This document shows, piece after piece, positions 43,423 to 51,186 of a stretch of DNA of 64,000 nucleotides. Positions within the stretch are counted from its first letter, which is position 1; each line of letters starts with the position of its first letter. A model generated the notes under the pieces. That model ran no database searches and was not told where the DNA came from. It saw only the letters and a program-made list of their open reading frames with translations. A program made the translations under genes and the position numbers. The stretch covers positions 59,616 to 123,615 of the forward strand of contig CAYMLO010000005.1 in NCBI GenBank assembly GCA_964390905.1, given 5' to 3'. This DNA is from JAFGLZ01 sp964390905 (lineage in GTDB: Bacteria > Planctomycetota > Phycisphaerae > UBA1845 > JAFGLZ01).

Positions 43423-44487
43423 ATGTTCTACGTCGAGAAGCTGCTGGACCCGAAGGTCTACGAACGCATCATGACGTCGGCCAACCACGCCGAACCCGAT
43501 CGCGTGCCGATCTGGGACTACTTGGATAACCGCGCCACCGTCGACCACTTCGCGCCGGGCGAGACCGACCTGCTGAAGGCAAACGTCAAGGTCTATCACG
43601 GCCTGGAGATCGACCTGTGCCGCGGCTATGGCGGGAGCTACTCTGAGGCCGACGACGGCACGACGACCGAGCACACGAAGATCAGCGGACGGACCAGCTG
43701 GCTGATCGACTACCCCATCAAGACGCTGGACGACCTGGCCCGCCATCCCTTGCCCGAGGTGGACAAGGGCAAGATGCGGGACGAATGGCGGGCCCACCTC
43801 CGCAACGTCATTGAAGCCTTCGCCCCCACGACCATGTTCGTGCCGGGCGCGGGATGCGGGTTCCACGCTGTTTACGGTCTGATGGGCCTGGAGCTGTTCA
43901 GCTACGCGATGTTCGATCGGCCCGACGACGTGCAGCGTCTTCTGGACGGATACAGCCGACAGGCCGTCGCGGCGGCGGAGTTGGCCGCCGAGGAACGACT
44001 GGCCCCCCTGTTCTTCATCGGTGACGACATCGCCTACAAGGACAAGCTGATGTTCTCGCCCGACTACCTGAGGCGAACCTGCGTGCAGATGATCGCGGAC
44101 ATGTGCGAGCCGCTCCGCCGTTCGGGCACCAAGGTGATCTTCCACAGCGACGGCAATCTGGATGATATCCTCGACGACTTGGTCGAGGCCGGCATCGCGG
44201 GCATCAACCCGATCGAACCGCTGGCAGGCATGGACATCGGCCGACTGAAACGACGCTACGGCAAACGCCTGATCCTGGTGGGCAACGTCGATTGCTCGGT
44301 CGTCCTGCCGCTGGGCAGCCGGCAGGACGTCATCGAGGCTACGCGTGCATGCCTCCGCGCCGGGGCGCCCGGCGGGGGGCACTTCATCGGTTCGTCTAGC
44401 GAAATCACCCCCGCCACGCCGCTCGAGAACGTGCTGGCGTTCTACGAGACCTGCCGCAACGACGGACGGTATCCGATCCGGTGCTGA
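43423..44487 (+). CDS. Uroporphyrinogen decarboxylase-fold protein
   Basis: 354 residues from an ATG with AGGGAGGG 7 bases upstream. It has the UroD-type barrel: LAPLFFIGDDIAYKDKLMFSP, VIFHSDGNLDDILDDLVEAGIAGINPIEP and LILVGNVDCSVVLPLGS. It is shorter than the paralogue at 9195-10364, with a different active-site sequence. The N-terminal arginine motif of HemE is missing, so a role in heme is unlikely even though hemB lies 7 kb away. It may be a methyltransferase or a decarboxylase of unknown substrate. The following MFS gene, on the same strand after 86 bases, seems to have its own promoter. Confidence 0.75.
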   Translation: MFYVEKLLDPKVYERIMTSANHAEPDRVPIWDYLDNRATVDHFAPGETDLLKANVKVYHGLEIDLCRGYGGSYSEADDGTTTEHTKISGRTSWLIDYPIKTLDDLARHPLPEVDKGKMRDEWRAHLRNVIEAFAPTTMFVPGAGCGFHAVYGLMGLELFSYAMFDRPDDVQRLLDGYSRQAVAAAELAAEERLAPLFFIGDDIAYKDKLMFSPDYLRRTCVQMIADMCEPLRRSGTKVIFHSDGNLDDILDDLVEAGIAGINPIEPLAGMDIGRLKRRYGKRLILVGNVDCSVVLPLGSRQDVIEATRACLRAGAPGGGHFIGSSSEITPATPLENVLAFYETCRNDGRYPIRC

Positions 44488-44506
44488 AGCGCTGTCGTGC
44501 AGAGGG

Positions 44507-44535
44507 TTGCGTCTGATAGGCCCAGCCCATACAAG
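44507..44535 (+). promoter_or_regulatory. Possible promoter of the MFS gene
   Basis: TTGCGT (44507-44512) and TACAAG (44530-44535) are 17 bases apart, about 40 bases before the GTG start. Moderate match, found by eye. Confidence 0.35.
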
Positions 44536-44573
44536 ATGATCCCGGCTGCACCGACCCGCCGGAAGGAGAGCAC

Positions 44574-45923
44574 GTGAGCGACCCATCATCGCCCGACACG
44601 GCCAACGGCATCGTCCCGCTGACGCCCGCGCATCGCTGGTGGCGGTGGAAGATCCTGATCTCGACGTATCTGTGCTACGTGGGGTACTACTTCTGTCGCA
44701 AGGCGTACGGGGTCCTCAAGGCGCCCATCGGCAAGGAGCTCGACTGGGGCCCGGAGGACCTGGCGCACATCTGGACGGCCTTCCTGGCCGCCTACATGAT
44801 CGGGCAGTTCATCAACGGTGCTCTCGGCCGACGGACGGGGTCCCGTGTCCTGTTGCTGTGCGGGATGGCGATCACGCTCGGCTGCAACATCATCTTCGGG
44901 TTCGCCCATTCCTACCCGGCGTTCCTCGGGTTCATGATCGTCAACGGGTTGGCCCAATCCAGCGGCTGGCCTGGGGTCGTGGGCGCGGTGGCGCCCTGGC
45001 TACGGCCGCATGAACGCGGCACGATCATGGGGTTCTGGTCGACCTGCTACGTCCTGGGCAACCTCGGGTGCAAAGGTCTGGTCGGGATGATTCTCCGAAT
45101 CCTCGCCGGCGGTGCGCTGGGCTACGCCGCGTGGCGGACGTCCTTCTGGGCCTGCGCGATGGTCATGCTCGGGATTTGGGCCCTGTTCCTGCTGTGGCAG
45201 CGGAATCGTCCGGAGGACGTCGGCCTGTCGCCCCTCGTCGGCGACGAAAGCGAGCTCAACAACAATGCGGCCGGCAAGACCGGCGACGACAAGGCCAGTT
45301 GGGGAACCTTCTTCAGCGTCTTGTTCACGCCCACCGTCTTGATGATGGGCTTCATCTACTTCTTCTTGAAGTTCCTCCGCTACGCCCTCGACTCCTGGAC
45401 GGCCTACTTCCTGACCGAGACGATGGCGGTGGCGCCGTCGGCAGCGTCGTTCTACTCGTTGGTGTTCGACATCGCGGGCATTATCCCGATGATCCTGACC
45501 GGGCTGATGCTCGATCGGTTGTTCCGGGGCAACTGGCGGTCCCTGTGTCTGATCATGTGCCTGGGCGTGACGGGGGCGTTCGTGCTGGCCGTGGCGTTCG
45601 GGGGGCTGGGTCCGCACTACCTGATCGGCGCGTACGGTCTGGTGGGGCTGATGATCTACGGCCCGGACAGCCTCATCGTCGGGACGGCCGTCATCGGCGT
45701 CGGCGGCAAGCGCGAGACCATCACCGCGGTCGGTATCATCAACGGGCTGGGCAGCATCGGCCCGATCTTCCAAGAGGAGATCATCGGGTACCTGTTCGAG
45801 CGGTATCGGGACCTGACGCAGATCAACATCCTCTTTGCGGGCATCAGCGCGTTCGCGACGTTCCTGCTCTTCCTGCTGTACCTCCGCGGACGCCGCCGCG
45901 CGAAGACCAGCAGCGCACACTGA
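44574..45923 (+). CDS. MFS transporter, OPA (organophosphate:phosphate antiporter) type
   Basis: 449 residues from a GTG with AAGGAGAG upstream. Twelve predicted membrane helices. YYFCRKAYGVLKAPI near residue 40 carries the Arg expected in OPA-family (GlpT/UhpT/UhpC) helix 1, and NGLAQSSGWPGVVGAVAPWL is the typical helix 4-5 segment. These carriers exchange sugar phosphates or glycerol 3-phosphate for phosphate, or sense them. The ligand is not predictable here. Inner membrane. A strong double hairpin lies just after its stop. Confidence 0.85.
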   Translation: MSDPSSPDTANGIVPLTPAHRWWRWKILISTYLCYVGYYFCRKAYGVLKAPIGKELDWGPEDLAHIWTAFLAAYMIGQFINGALGRRTGSRVLLLCGMAITLGCNIIFGFAHSYPAFLGFMIVNGLAQSSGWPGVVGAVAPWLRPHERGTIMGFWSTCYVLGNLGCKGLVGMILRILAGGALGYAAWRTSFWACAMVMLGIWALFLLWQRNRPEDVGLSPLVGDESELNNNAAGKTGDDKASWGTFFSVLFTPTVLMMGFIYFFLKFLRYALDSWTAYFLTETMAVAPSAASFYSLVFDIAGIIPMILTGLMLDRLFRGNWRSLCLIMCLGVTGAFVLAVAFGGLGPHYLIGAYGLVGLMIYGPDSLIVGTAVIGVGGKRETITAVGIINGLGSIGPIFQEEIIGYLFERYRDLTQINILFAGISAFATFLLFLLYLRGRRRAKTSSAH

Positions 45924-45937
45924 CCCCCCGGGATACC

Positions 45938-45989
45938 GTTTAGCGGGGCCGCGTGTGGCCCCTCCCCGCCGCACGCGGCGGGGCTAAAC
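45938..45989. repeat. Double-hairpin palindrome between convergent genes (REP-like or bidirectional terminator)
   Basis: Outer arms GTTTAGC and GCTAAAC enclose two hairpins: GGGGCC/GGCCCC (45945-45962, 6-bp stem) and CCCCGCCG/CGGCGGGG (45964-45983, 8-bp stem with a CACG loop). It separates the convergent MFS and VOC genes and would stop transcription from both sides or act as a repeat element. Confidence 0.7.
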
Positions 45990-46032
45990 AACGCGCGTCA
46001 GGTTCTGCTCGACTCCAGGTGTGCTGGACACG

Positions 46033-46386
46033 CTACTTGCCCTGGAAGATGCCGATCCCGATGTTCTCCGGGTCGACGAAGACGGCGATCCATCCGATGT
46101 TGGGAATCTCCATCTTGGGCATGACGACGTTGCCGCCGGCCTCGGTCACCTTGGCCAGCGTTTCGTCGATGTCGTCGACCAGGAAGTAGACGCCGACCAT
46201 GGGCATCGGGCACGGGTCGGGGCGCTTCATCATCCCGCCGCCCGGCTCGCTGCCGGTGTTGATCAGCGTGTACTCGTCCGACCCCGGAGCGCCCTGGTAT
46301 TCCCAGTCGAAGACCTTCGAGTAGAAGGCCTTGCACTTGTCGGGGTCGTTGGTCAGAAACTCGAAATGACAGAGCGGATTGCCCAT
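46033..46386 (-). CDS. VOC-family (glyoxalase/bleomycin resistance-like) protein
   Basis: 117 residues from the ATG at 46386, with AAGGAG 8 bases upstream; longer in-frame starts lack a ribosome site. It has the paired beta-alpha-beta-beta-beta modules of the VOC superfamily: HFEFLTNDPDKCKAFYSKVFDWEY in the first and VGVYFLVDDIDETLAKVTEAGG in the second, ending in DPENIGIGIFQGK. It is a PhnB/27 kDa-antigen-like type; substrate unknown. The long intergenic region upstream holds two heptamer arrays. Confidence 0.8.
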   Translation of the reverse strand: MGNPLCHFEFLTNDPDKCKAFYSKVFDWEYQGAPGSDEYTLINTGSEPGGGMMKRPDPCPMPMVGVYFLVDDIDETLAKVTEAGGNVVMPKMEIPNIGWIAVFVDPENIGIGIFQGK

Positions 46387-46501
46387 GACGCGTTCTCCTT
46401 TTCGGGACGTGCGGGCAGCCCAGGACGCCCGCGGTGACGCCGAAGCCTTGTAAGCCGCCGCCGGGCTCAAATCAAGGCCGGGCGCGATGCGGGACCACAA
46501 C

Positions 46502-46536
46502 CCGGGGTCCGGGTTCCGGGGTCCGGGCCCCGGAGG
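46502..46536. repeat. Degenerate CCGGGGT-type heptamer array
   Basis: Five consecutive 7-base units: CCGGGGT, CCGGGTT, CCGGGGT, CCGGGCC and CCGGAGG. The G-runs are spaced so that a G-quadruplex could form on the top strand. Confidence 0.7.
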
Positions 46537-46626
46537 GGGGATCGGTGGTGCCACGTTCGACACAGGGAATGGATTCAGAGACCGATCTGAACCAGCCGCC
46601 TGCTTACCTGTGCCCGGCACATCCGA

Positions 46627-46668
46627 CCCTAACCCCTAGACCCTAGCCCCCAAACCCCACGCCCCCTG
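46627..46668. repeat. Degenerate CCCTARN-type (telomere-like) heptamer array
   Basis: Six consecutive 7-base units: CCCTAAC, CCCTAGA, CCCTAGC, CCCCAAA, CCCCACG and CCCCCTG. On the reverse strand this reads like degenerate TTTAGGG-type repeats, with six G-runs of three to five. Confidence 0.7.
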
Positions 46669-46697
46669 TTGTCGCAGACCGGCTTCTGGACGATAAT
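46669..46697 (+). promoter_or_regulatory. Promoter of the FGGY kinase gene
   Basis: TTGTCG (46669-46674) and GATAAT (46692-46697) are exactly 17 bases apart; the predicted start lies about 70 bases before the ATG. The -35 box directly adjoins the second heptamer array. Confidence 0.45.
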
Positions 46698-46774
46698 GGG
46701 TTGCCAGGTAGACACGTCATGAGCCGCGCGGTGTTCGGACGACGCGGCATGTCTTCGAGCGACGGAGCGGATGA

Positions 46775-48346
46775 ATGAGCAATGGCCATCTGCTGGCGAT
46801 TGACGTGGGTGCAACGGTCGTGCGGGCCGGCGTCTACGACATGGACGGCCGGTGCCTGGCCGTGCGGACACGCACCGTGGACGTCCGCCATCCCGAGCCG
46901 GGACAGACTGAGGTCCACGCCACCGCCTACTACGACGCGGCCGCCATGGTGAGTCGTCGGGCCCTCCGCGCGGCGGAAATGGCCGGCAAGCAGGTCGAGG
47001 CCGTCGGCATGGCCTGCCAGATGGGCGGCATCGTCGGCGTGGACGAGGCCCACAAACCCGTGACGCGATTCGACCCGCACCTCGACGAACGCTGCCAGCC
47101 GATCCGTGAGCAGCTCATGCGCGAGCACGAGTCGACGATTCGGAGCCTGACGGGGTGCCTGCCGTATCTGGGCGTGAAGATCAAGTGGTGGCAGGACCAC
47201 CAACCCGACGACGCCGCCAAGGTCCGCAAGTGGGTGACGATCGGGGGATACCTGGCCGGGCGGATGACCGGCCTGTCCGCCGATCAGGCCGTCATCGACC
47301 GGACGAACCTGGGGGTGTCGGGTCTGGGAGACAATGCGGGCGGCGTGTGGTCCGACGAGTTGCTGGGGCTCTACGGCATCTCGGGCGACGTCCTGCCCCG
47401 GATCCTCCGTTCGGGGGACGTCGTGGGACAGCTTGTCCCCGAGGTTGCGTCCGAGTTCAACCTTCCGCCTGGCGTGCCGATCGTGGCCGGCCTGGGCGAT
47501 TATCCCGCGACGTTTCTCGGCGCCGGGCTGACCCGTCCGGGTCGATTGTGCGATCTGTCGGCCAACATCTGCCACTTCGCCGCCAGCGCCGAGCGTTTCG
47601 CCGCCGATGGTCGATACCGCGCCCTGTCCACACTCGCCTCGCCGAGTGACGGTTTGTGGTACGCGATGGCCTACGTAAACGCCGGCGGGATGACGTGCCG
47701 CTGGTTCCTTCAAGACGTTCCGAACCAGCGCGCTGATGATGAGAAGCTCGCCCTCCTCGTTCGGGGACTCGAGGAGCAGGCCGCCACGCTCGCACCGGGC
47801 GCCGACGGGCTTCTGTTCTTGCCCCACCTCACCGGCCGGCAGTGCCCGTGGGACCCGGCCATGCGCGGTTCGTGGCTCGGCCTCCGTCCCAGCCACACGC
47901 AAAGCCATCTGCACCGATCGATCCTGGAGTCGGTGGCCTTCGAGTACGCCTACTTCCTGCAGGTGACCCGCGGGCTTTTCGAGCAGACGACGTTCGACGA
48001 GATCTACGGCATCGGAGCGGGCACGCGATCTCAATTGTGGTCTCAGATCAAGGCCGATGTGCTCGGCGTGCCCTACGTCCTGCCGACCCGAGACGGTCAC
48101 GCCCTGCTGGGCGCCGCGGCGGTGGCTGCCGCGGGGGTCAACGCGATTCCCAGTCTCCAGCAGGCCATTGACCGATGGGTCAGGCCCGGGGTCCGGCTCG
48201 AGCCGGATCGCGACCGGCACCGCGACTACGTCGAGATCTTCGAGGTCTACGTCAAGGCCCTGGGTGACCTCAGGCCGATCTTCCGCGATCTCCGCAACGT
48301 TGCCCGTCGCATCACCTCCCCGCCGAAAGAACCGGGCCAGTCCTGA
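46775..48346 (+). CDS. FGGY-family carbohydrate kinase
   Basis: 523 residues, the normal size. The ATG has GGAG 7 bases upstream. N-terminal FGGY motif LLAIDVGATVVRAGVYD (phosphate-binding loop 1), then VIDRTNLGVSGL in the middle, and C-terminal IYGIGAGTRSQLWSQIKADVLGVPY (FGGY signature 2 and adenosine-binding region). It phosphorylates a free sugar or polyol, most likely a pentulose or related; the identity is not predictable. It precedes a 2-hydroxyacid dehydrogenase gene on the same strand. Confidence 0.9.
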   Translation: MSNGHLLAIDVGATVVRAGVYDMDGRCLAVRTRTVDVRHPEPGQTEVHATAYYDAAAMVSRRALRAAEMAGKQVEAVGMACQMGGIVGVDEAHKPVTRFDPHLDERCQPIREQLMREHESTIRSLTGCLPYLGVKIKWWQDHQPDDAAKVRKWVTIGGYLAGRMTGLSADQAVIDRTNLGVSGLGDNAGGVWSDELLGLYGISGDVLPRILRSGDVVGQLVPEVASEFNLPPGVPIVAGLGDYPATFLGAGLTRPGRLCDLSANICHFAASAERFAADGRYRALSTLASPSDGLWYAMAYVNAGGMTCRWFLQDVPNQRADDEKLALLVRGLEEQAATLAPGADGLLFLPHLTGRQCPWDPAMRGSWLGLRPSHTQSHLHRSILESVAFEYAYFLQVTRGLFEQTTFDEIYGIGAGTRSQLWSQIKADVLGVPYVLPTRDGHALLGAAAVAAAGVNAIPSLQQAIDRWVRPGVRLEPDRDRHRDYVEIFEVYVKALGDLRPIFRDLRNVARRITSPPKEPGQS

Positions 48347-48472
48347 CGCCATCCAAGCCGCGCAGATCCCGGGGTTGCCCGGCGGTCTCGTTTCGGTAAT
48401 CTGGCGTGATTCTCGGCGCATGAGCCGTCAGTGAGACCACGAAGGCGGCACCGACAGGCTATGGAGGTCGTC

Positions 48473-49456
48473 ATGCAAGCAAACGTGGCCGTTACGCGAC
48501 AGATTCCCACCAACGGCATCGACCTGCTCCGCGCTAATTGCGCCCGTGTCGATGTCACGCCGTACGAACGCTCGCTGACCCGCGCCGAGCTGCTGGAGAT
48601 GATCGCCGGTCGGGACGGCGTGCTGACCGAGCTGCCCAACCGACTCGACGACGAGGCCTTCGATGCCGCCGGGCCGCAGTGCAAGGTCTTCGCCAACTAC
48701 GCAGTGGGATTCAACAACGTCGATCTGGAGGCCGCCACGCGCCGCGGCATCGTGATCACCAACACGCCAGAGGTGCTGACGGAGACGACGGCCGACCTGG
48801 CCTGGGCGCTGATCATGGCGAGCGCCCGCCGGATCGTCGAGTCGGATAAGTTCCTCCGCAGCGGGGTGTGGGACGGCTGGGGACCGATGCAGTTCCACGG
48901 CCTGGACGTCCATGGTGCGACGCTGGGCATCATCGGTGCGGGCAGGATCGGGACGGCCGTCGCGCGCCGATCGATCGGGTTCGACATGAAGGTGCTCTAC
49001 CACGACATCGTCGGCCAACCCAACCCCGAACTCGACCGAATCGGTGCTCGCCGCGTCGAGCTGGACGAACTGCTCCGCGACAGCGATTTCGTCAGCATCC
49101 ATGTGCCGCTGACCGACCAGACGCAACACATGATCAGTGAGTCCGAGCTGTCGCTGATGAAACCCACCGCCCACATCGTCAACACCGCACGCGGCCCGGT
49201 GATCGACGAGCGCGCGTTGGTGAACGCCCTACGGGATGGCGTGATCGCCGGCGCGGGGTTAGACGTCTTCGAAAACGAACCGGACATAGCACCTGGCTTG
49301 ACCGACCTGGACAACGTCGTCTGTCTGCCCCACATCGGATCGGCCAGCGCCGCTACGCGGGCGAAGATGGCCGAGCTGGCCGCCACGAATCTCCTGGCCG
49401 TCCTGCGGGGCGAGCGCCCGCCCACGCCCGTGAACGCCGAGGTCCTCGACCGTTGA
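48473..49456 (+). CDS. D-2-hydroxyacid dehydrogenase (glyoxylate/hydroxypyruvate reductase type)
   Basis: 327 residues from the ATG at 48473, with GGAGG 5 bases upstream. Rossmann motif LGIIGAGRIGTAVARR for NAD(P). Catalytic elements are those of the family: R in NTARGPVIDE, E in DVFENEPDI and H in LPHIGSASAATR. The HIGSA motif and TNTPEVLTETTADLAWAL place it near GyaR/GhrB-type enzymes that reduce glyoxylate or hydroxypyruvate. It may follow the FGGY kinase in a sugar-acid pathway, though a TTGCCC/TAATCT pair (48375-48402) suggests its own weak promoter. Confidence 0.9.
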   Translation: MQANVAVTRQIPTNGIDLLRANCARVDVTPYERSLTRAELLEMIAGRDGVLTELPNRLDDEAFDAAGPQCKVFANYAVGFNNVDLEAATRRGIVITNTPEVLTETTADLAWALIMASARRIVESDKFLRSGVWDGWGPMQFHGLDVHGATLGIIGAGRIGTAVARRSIGFDMKVLYHDIVGQPNPELDRIGARRVELDELLRDSDFVSIHVPLTDQTQHMISESELSLMKPTAHIVNTARGPVIDERALVNALRDGVIAGAGLDVFENEPDIAPGLTDLDNVVCLPHIGSASAATRAKMAELAATNLLAVLRGERPPTPVNAEVLDR

Positions 49457-49493
49457 CAGGACCGTCGTTGAGACCTTGGCACTCGGTTGGCTA

Positions 49494-49536
49494 TCACGGC
49501 TTCTCGACGCGAGCCGTGAAAGCGGCGTCAAGCCGC
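49494..49536. terminator. Bidirectional terminator-like hairpins
   Basis: Perfect 8-bp stem TCACGGCT/AGCCGTGA (49494-49501 and 49512-49519), followed by a second small hairpin GCGGC/GCCGC (49522-49536). It separates the convergent dehydrogenase and folP genes. Confidence 0.55.
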
Positions 49537-49567
49537 CGCACTCCGAAGGCACACGCCGCACACCCGG

Positions 49568-50443
49568 TCAGTCGAAACGCTCGGGATGGACGATCGCGTA
49601 ACACATTCGTGTGACGTGGACGGCCTGCCTGACGTCGTGGACGCGGACGATGTGCACGCCGGCCAGCGCGACGGCGGCGACGACGGCGGCCGTTCCCAGG
49701 ACGCGCTCGTGCGGATCCTCGATCCCCAGCACCGCGCCGATGAAGCGCTTGCGCGACGGGCCGATCAGCAGCGGCGCGTCCAGCGAACCGAACTCCGACC
49801 ACCGGCGAACAATCTGCAGGTTGTGTTGCGTGGTCTTGCCGAACCCGATGCCGGGGTCCACGAGGATCCGACCTCGATCGACCCCGGCGGCCACAGCGGC
49901 CTCGATGCGCTCTGACAGGAACGCCTTGATGTCGGCGACGACGTCGTCGTAGTGCGGATCCTGCTGCATCGTCCTGGGCCGACCCAGCATGTGCATCAAG
50001 ATGACGGGGACCCGACGTTCGGCCGCCAGGGAGGCCATGGCGGGATCGTCGCGCAGCGCCGACACGTCGTTGATGATCGTCGCGCCGGCGTCGAGCCCGG
50101 CGCCCGCCACGTCGGCCAGCCGGGCGTCGATGGAGATGAGGACGTCCGGGAACGCCTCGTGTACGGACGCGATCACCGGCTGGGTGCGGCGGATCTGTTC
50201 GGCGACGGGAACCGGATCCGATCCTGGACGCGTCGACTCGCCGCCGACGTCGATGAGGTCCGCCCCCTGCTCGATCATCTCGGCGGCGTGGGCGACGGCG
50301 ACCGAGGTGTCGTAGAACTCCCCGCCGTCGCTGAACGAGTCGGGGGTGACGTTGAGGACGCCCATCACCAGCGGCCGGCCGGTCAGGTCCAACGCACCGC
50401 CGGGCCAGGTCACTTGGAACGGTCGCTTGGTCACCGATGTCAT
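49568..50443 (-). CDS. folP: Dihydropteroate synthase
   Basis: 291 residues. It joins 7,8-dihydropterin pyrophosphate to p-aminobenzoate in folate synthesis. Signature 1 (GVLNVTPDSFSDGG) and signature 2 (GADLIDVGGESTRPG) are intact, with the Asn-Asp pair in ATIINDVSAL, the Lys of the pterin site in VDPGIGFGKTTQHN and PLLIGPSRKRFIG. Cytoplasmic. Alone on this strand between convergent and divergent neighbours. No other folate gene is near. Confidence 0.97.
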   Translation of the reverse strand: MTSVTKRPFQVTWPGGALDLTGRPLVMGVLNVTPDSFSDGGEFYDTSVAVAHAAEMIEQGADLIDVGGESTRPGSDPVPVAEQIRRTQPVIASVHEAFPDVLISIDARLADVAGAGLDAGATIINDVSALRDDPAMASLAAERRVPVILMHMLGRPRTMQQDPHYDDVVADIKAFLSERIEAAVAAGVDRGRILVDPGIGFGKTTQHNLQIVRRWSEFGSLDAPLLIGPSRKRFIGAVLGIEDPHERVLGTAAVVAAVALAGVHIVRVHDVRQAVHVTRMCYAIVHPERFD

Positions 50444-50470
50444 ACGCAGGTTCCCCGTCGAGCCGCCTCG

Positions 50471-50499
50471 TTGGCGAGGCGCCGGACGAATGCTATGAT
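50471..50499 (+). promoter_or_regulatory. Promoter of the PH-domain gene
   Basis: TTGGCG (50471-50476) and TATGAT (50494-50499) are exactly 17 bases apart; the expected RNA start gives a leader of about 27 bases holding AAGGAG. Confidence 0.6.
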
Positions 50500-50532
50500 G
50501 TCACGCGTTCTGAGGGAATCAAGGAGTCCGCG

Positions 50533-51144
50533 ATGACCGACAGCGCCCCCGATCCGCCGGACACCGAACCGCGGGACAAGTTCTCCCCGCCAGACCGGGC
50601 CGTGACCAAGGACGGCGAAGCTCAGCGGAATGGACAGGCCGCCCCCCGCGATGAGAAGGACCTATGGACCGGGCGGGCCAGCGCCAAGTTCTTCTTGGGG
50701 CAGTGGGTCCTGTGGATCATCGGTGCGATTGTCTTGCTGGTTGTTGGGATCTTGGCGTGCGGATGGGTCGACGCCGGCTGGCCGGCCTGGGCGGCGTTGG
50801 GATTGATCGCCCTGTGGTTCCTGCTCGTGCTCGGCAAGGTCAGCTACCGCATCATGGTCAGGCGCTACCGGGTCACGACGCAGCGGCTGTTCGTGGAGGA
50901 GGGCATTCTGATCCGGACGATCAACCAGACGGACCTTATCCGCGTGAACGATGTGTCGGTTACGCAGAAGCTCCTCGACCGCGTCTTCAACGTGGGGAGC
51001 GTGACCGTCGAATGCCCAACCGACGCGTCGCATCCGAAGATCCTCATCTTCGGCGTGCATGACCCGCACCAGGTGGCCGAGCACATCCATCGCGAGATGC
51101 GGGCCCTGCGCGACCGCAAATCGCTGGTGATGGAGGCGACGTAG
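50533..51144 (+). CDS. Bacterial PH-domain (bPH2) membrane protein
   Basis: 203 residues from the ATG at 50533, with AAGGAG upstream. A hydrophilic N-terminus of about 50 residues, two membrane helices (WVLWIIGAIVLLVVGILACGW; AWAALGLIALWFLLVLGKVSY), then a PH-like domain: YRVTTQRLFVEEGILIRTINQTDLIRVNDVSV and VGSVTVECPTDASHPKILIFGV. The family (YdbS/YdbT-type) is associated with the envelope, role unknown. It is followed by the nucleotidyltransferase gene after 42 bases and is probably cotranscribed. Confidence 0.8.
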   Translation: MTDSAPDPPDTEPRDKFSPPDRAVTKDGEAQRNGQAAPRDEKDLWTGRASAKFFLGQWVLWIIGAIVLLVVGILACGWVDAGWPAWAALGLIALWFLLVLGKVSYRIMVRRYRVTTQRLFVEEGILIRTINQTDLIRVNDVSVTQKLLDRVFNVGSVTVECPTDASHPKILIFGVHDPHQVAEHIHREMRALRDRKSLVMEAT

Positions 51145-51186
51145 CGGAGCGGCCCGGCGGATTCCCGCAAGAGACGGAGCAACCGA

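Larger units (their letters stand above)
46387..46774. other. 388-base intergenic region between divergent genes
   Basis: No coding potential. It holds two degenerate heptamer arrays (46502-46536 and 46627-46668) and, close to the FGGY gene, one sigma-70-like promoter. Divergent genes on both sides mean both leaders run through it. The rest (46387-46501) shows no feature I can name. Confidence 0.6.
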
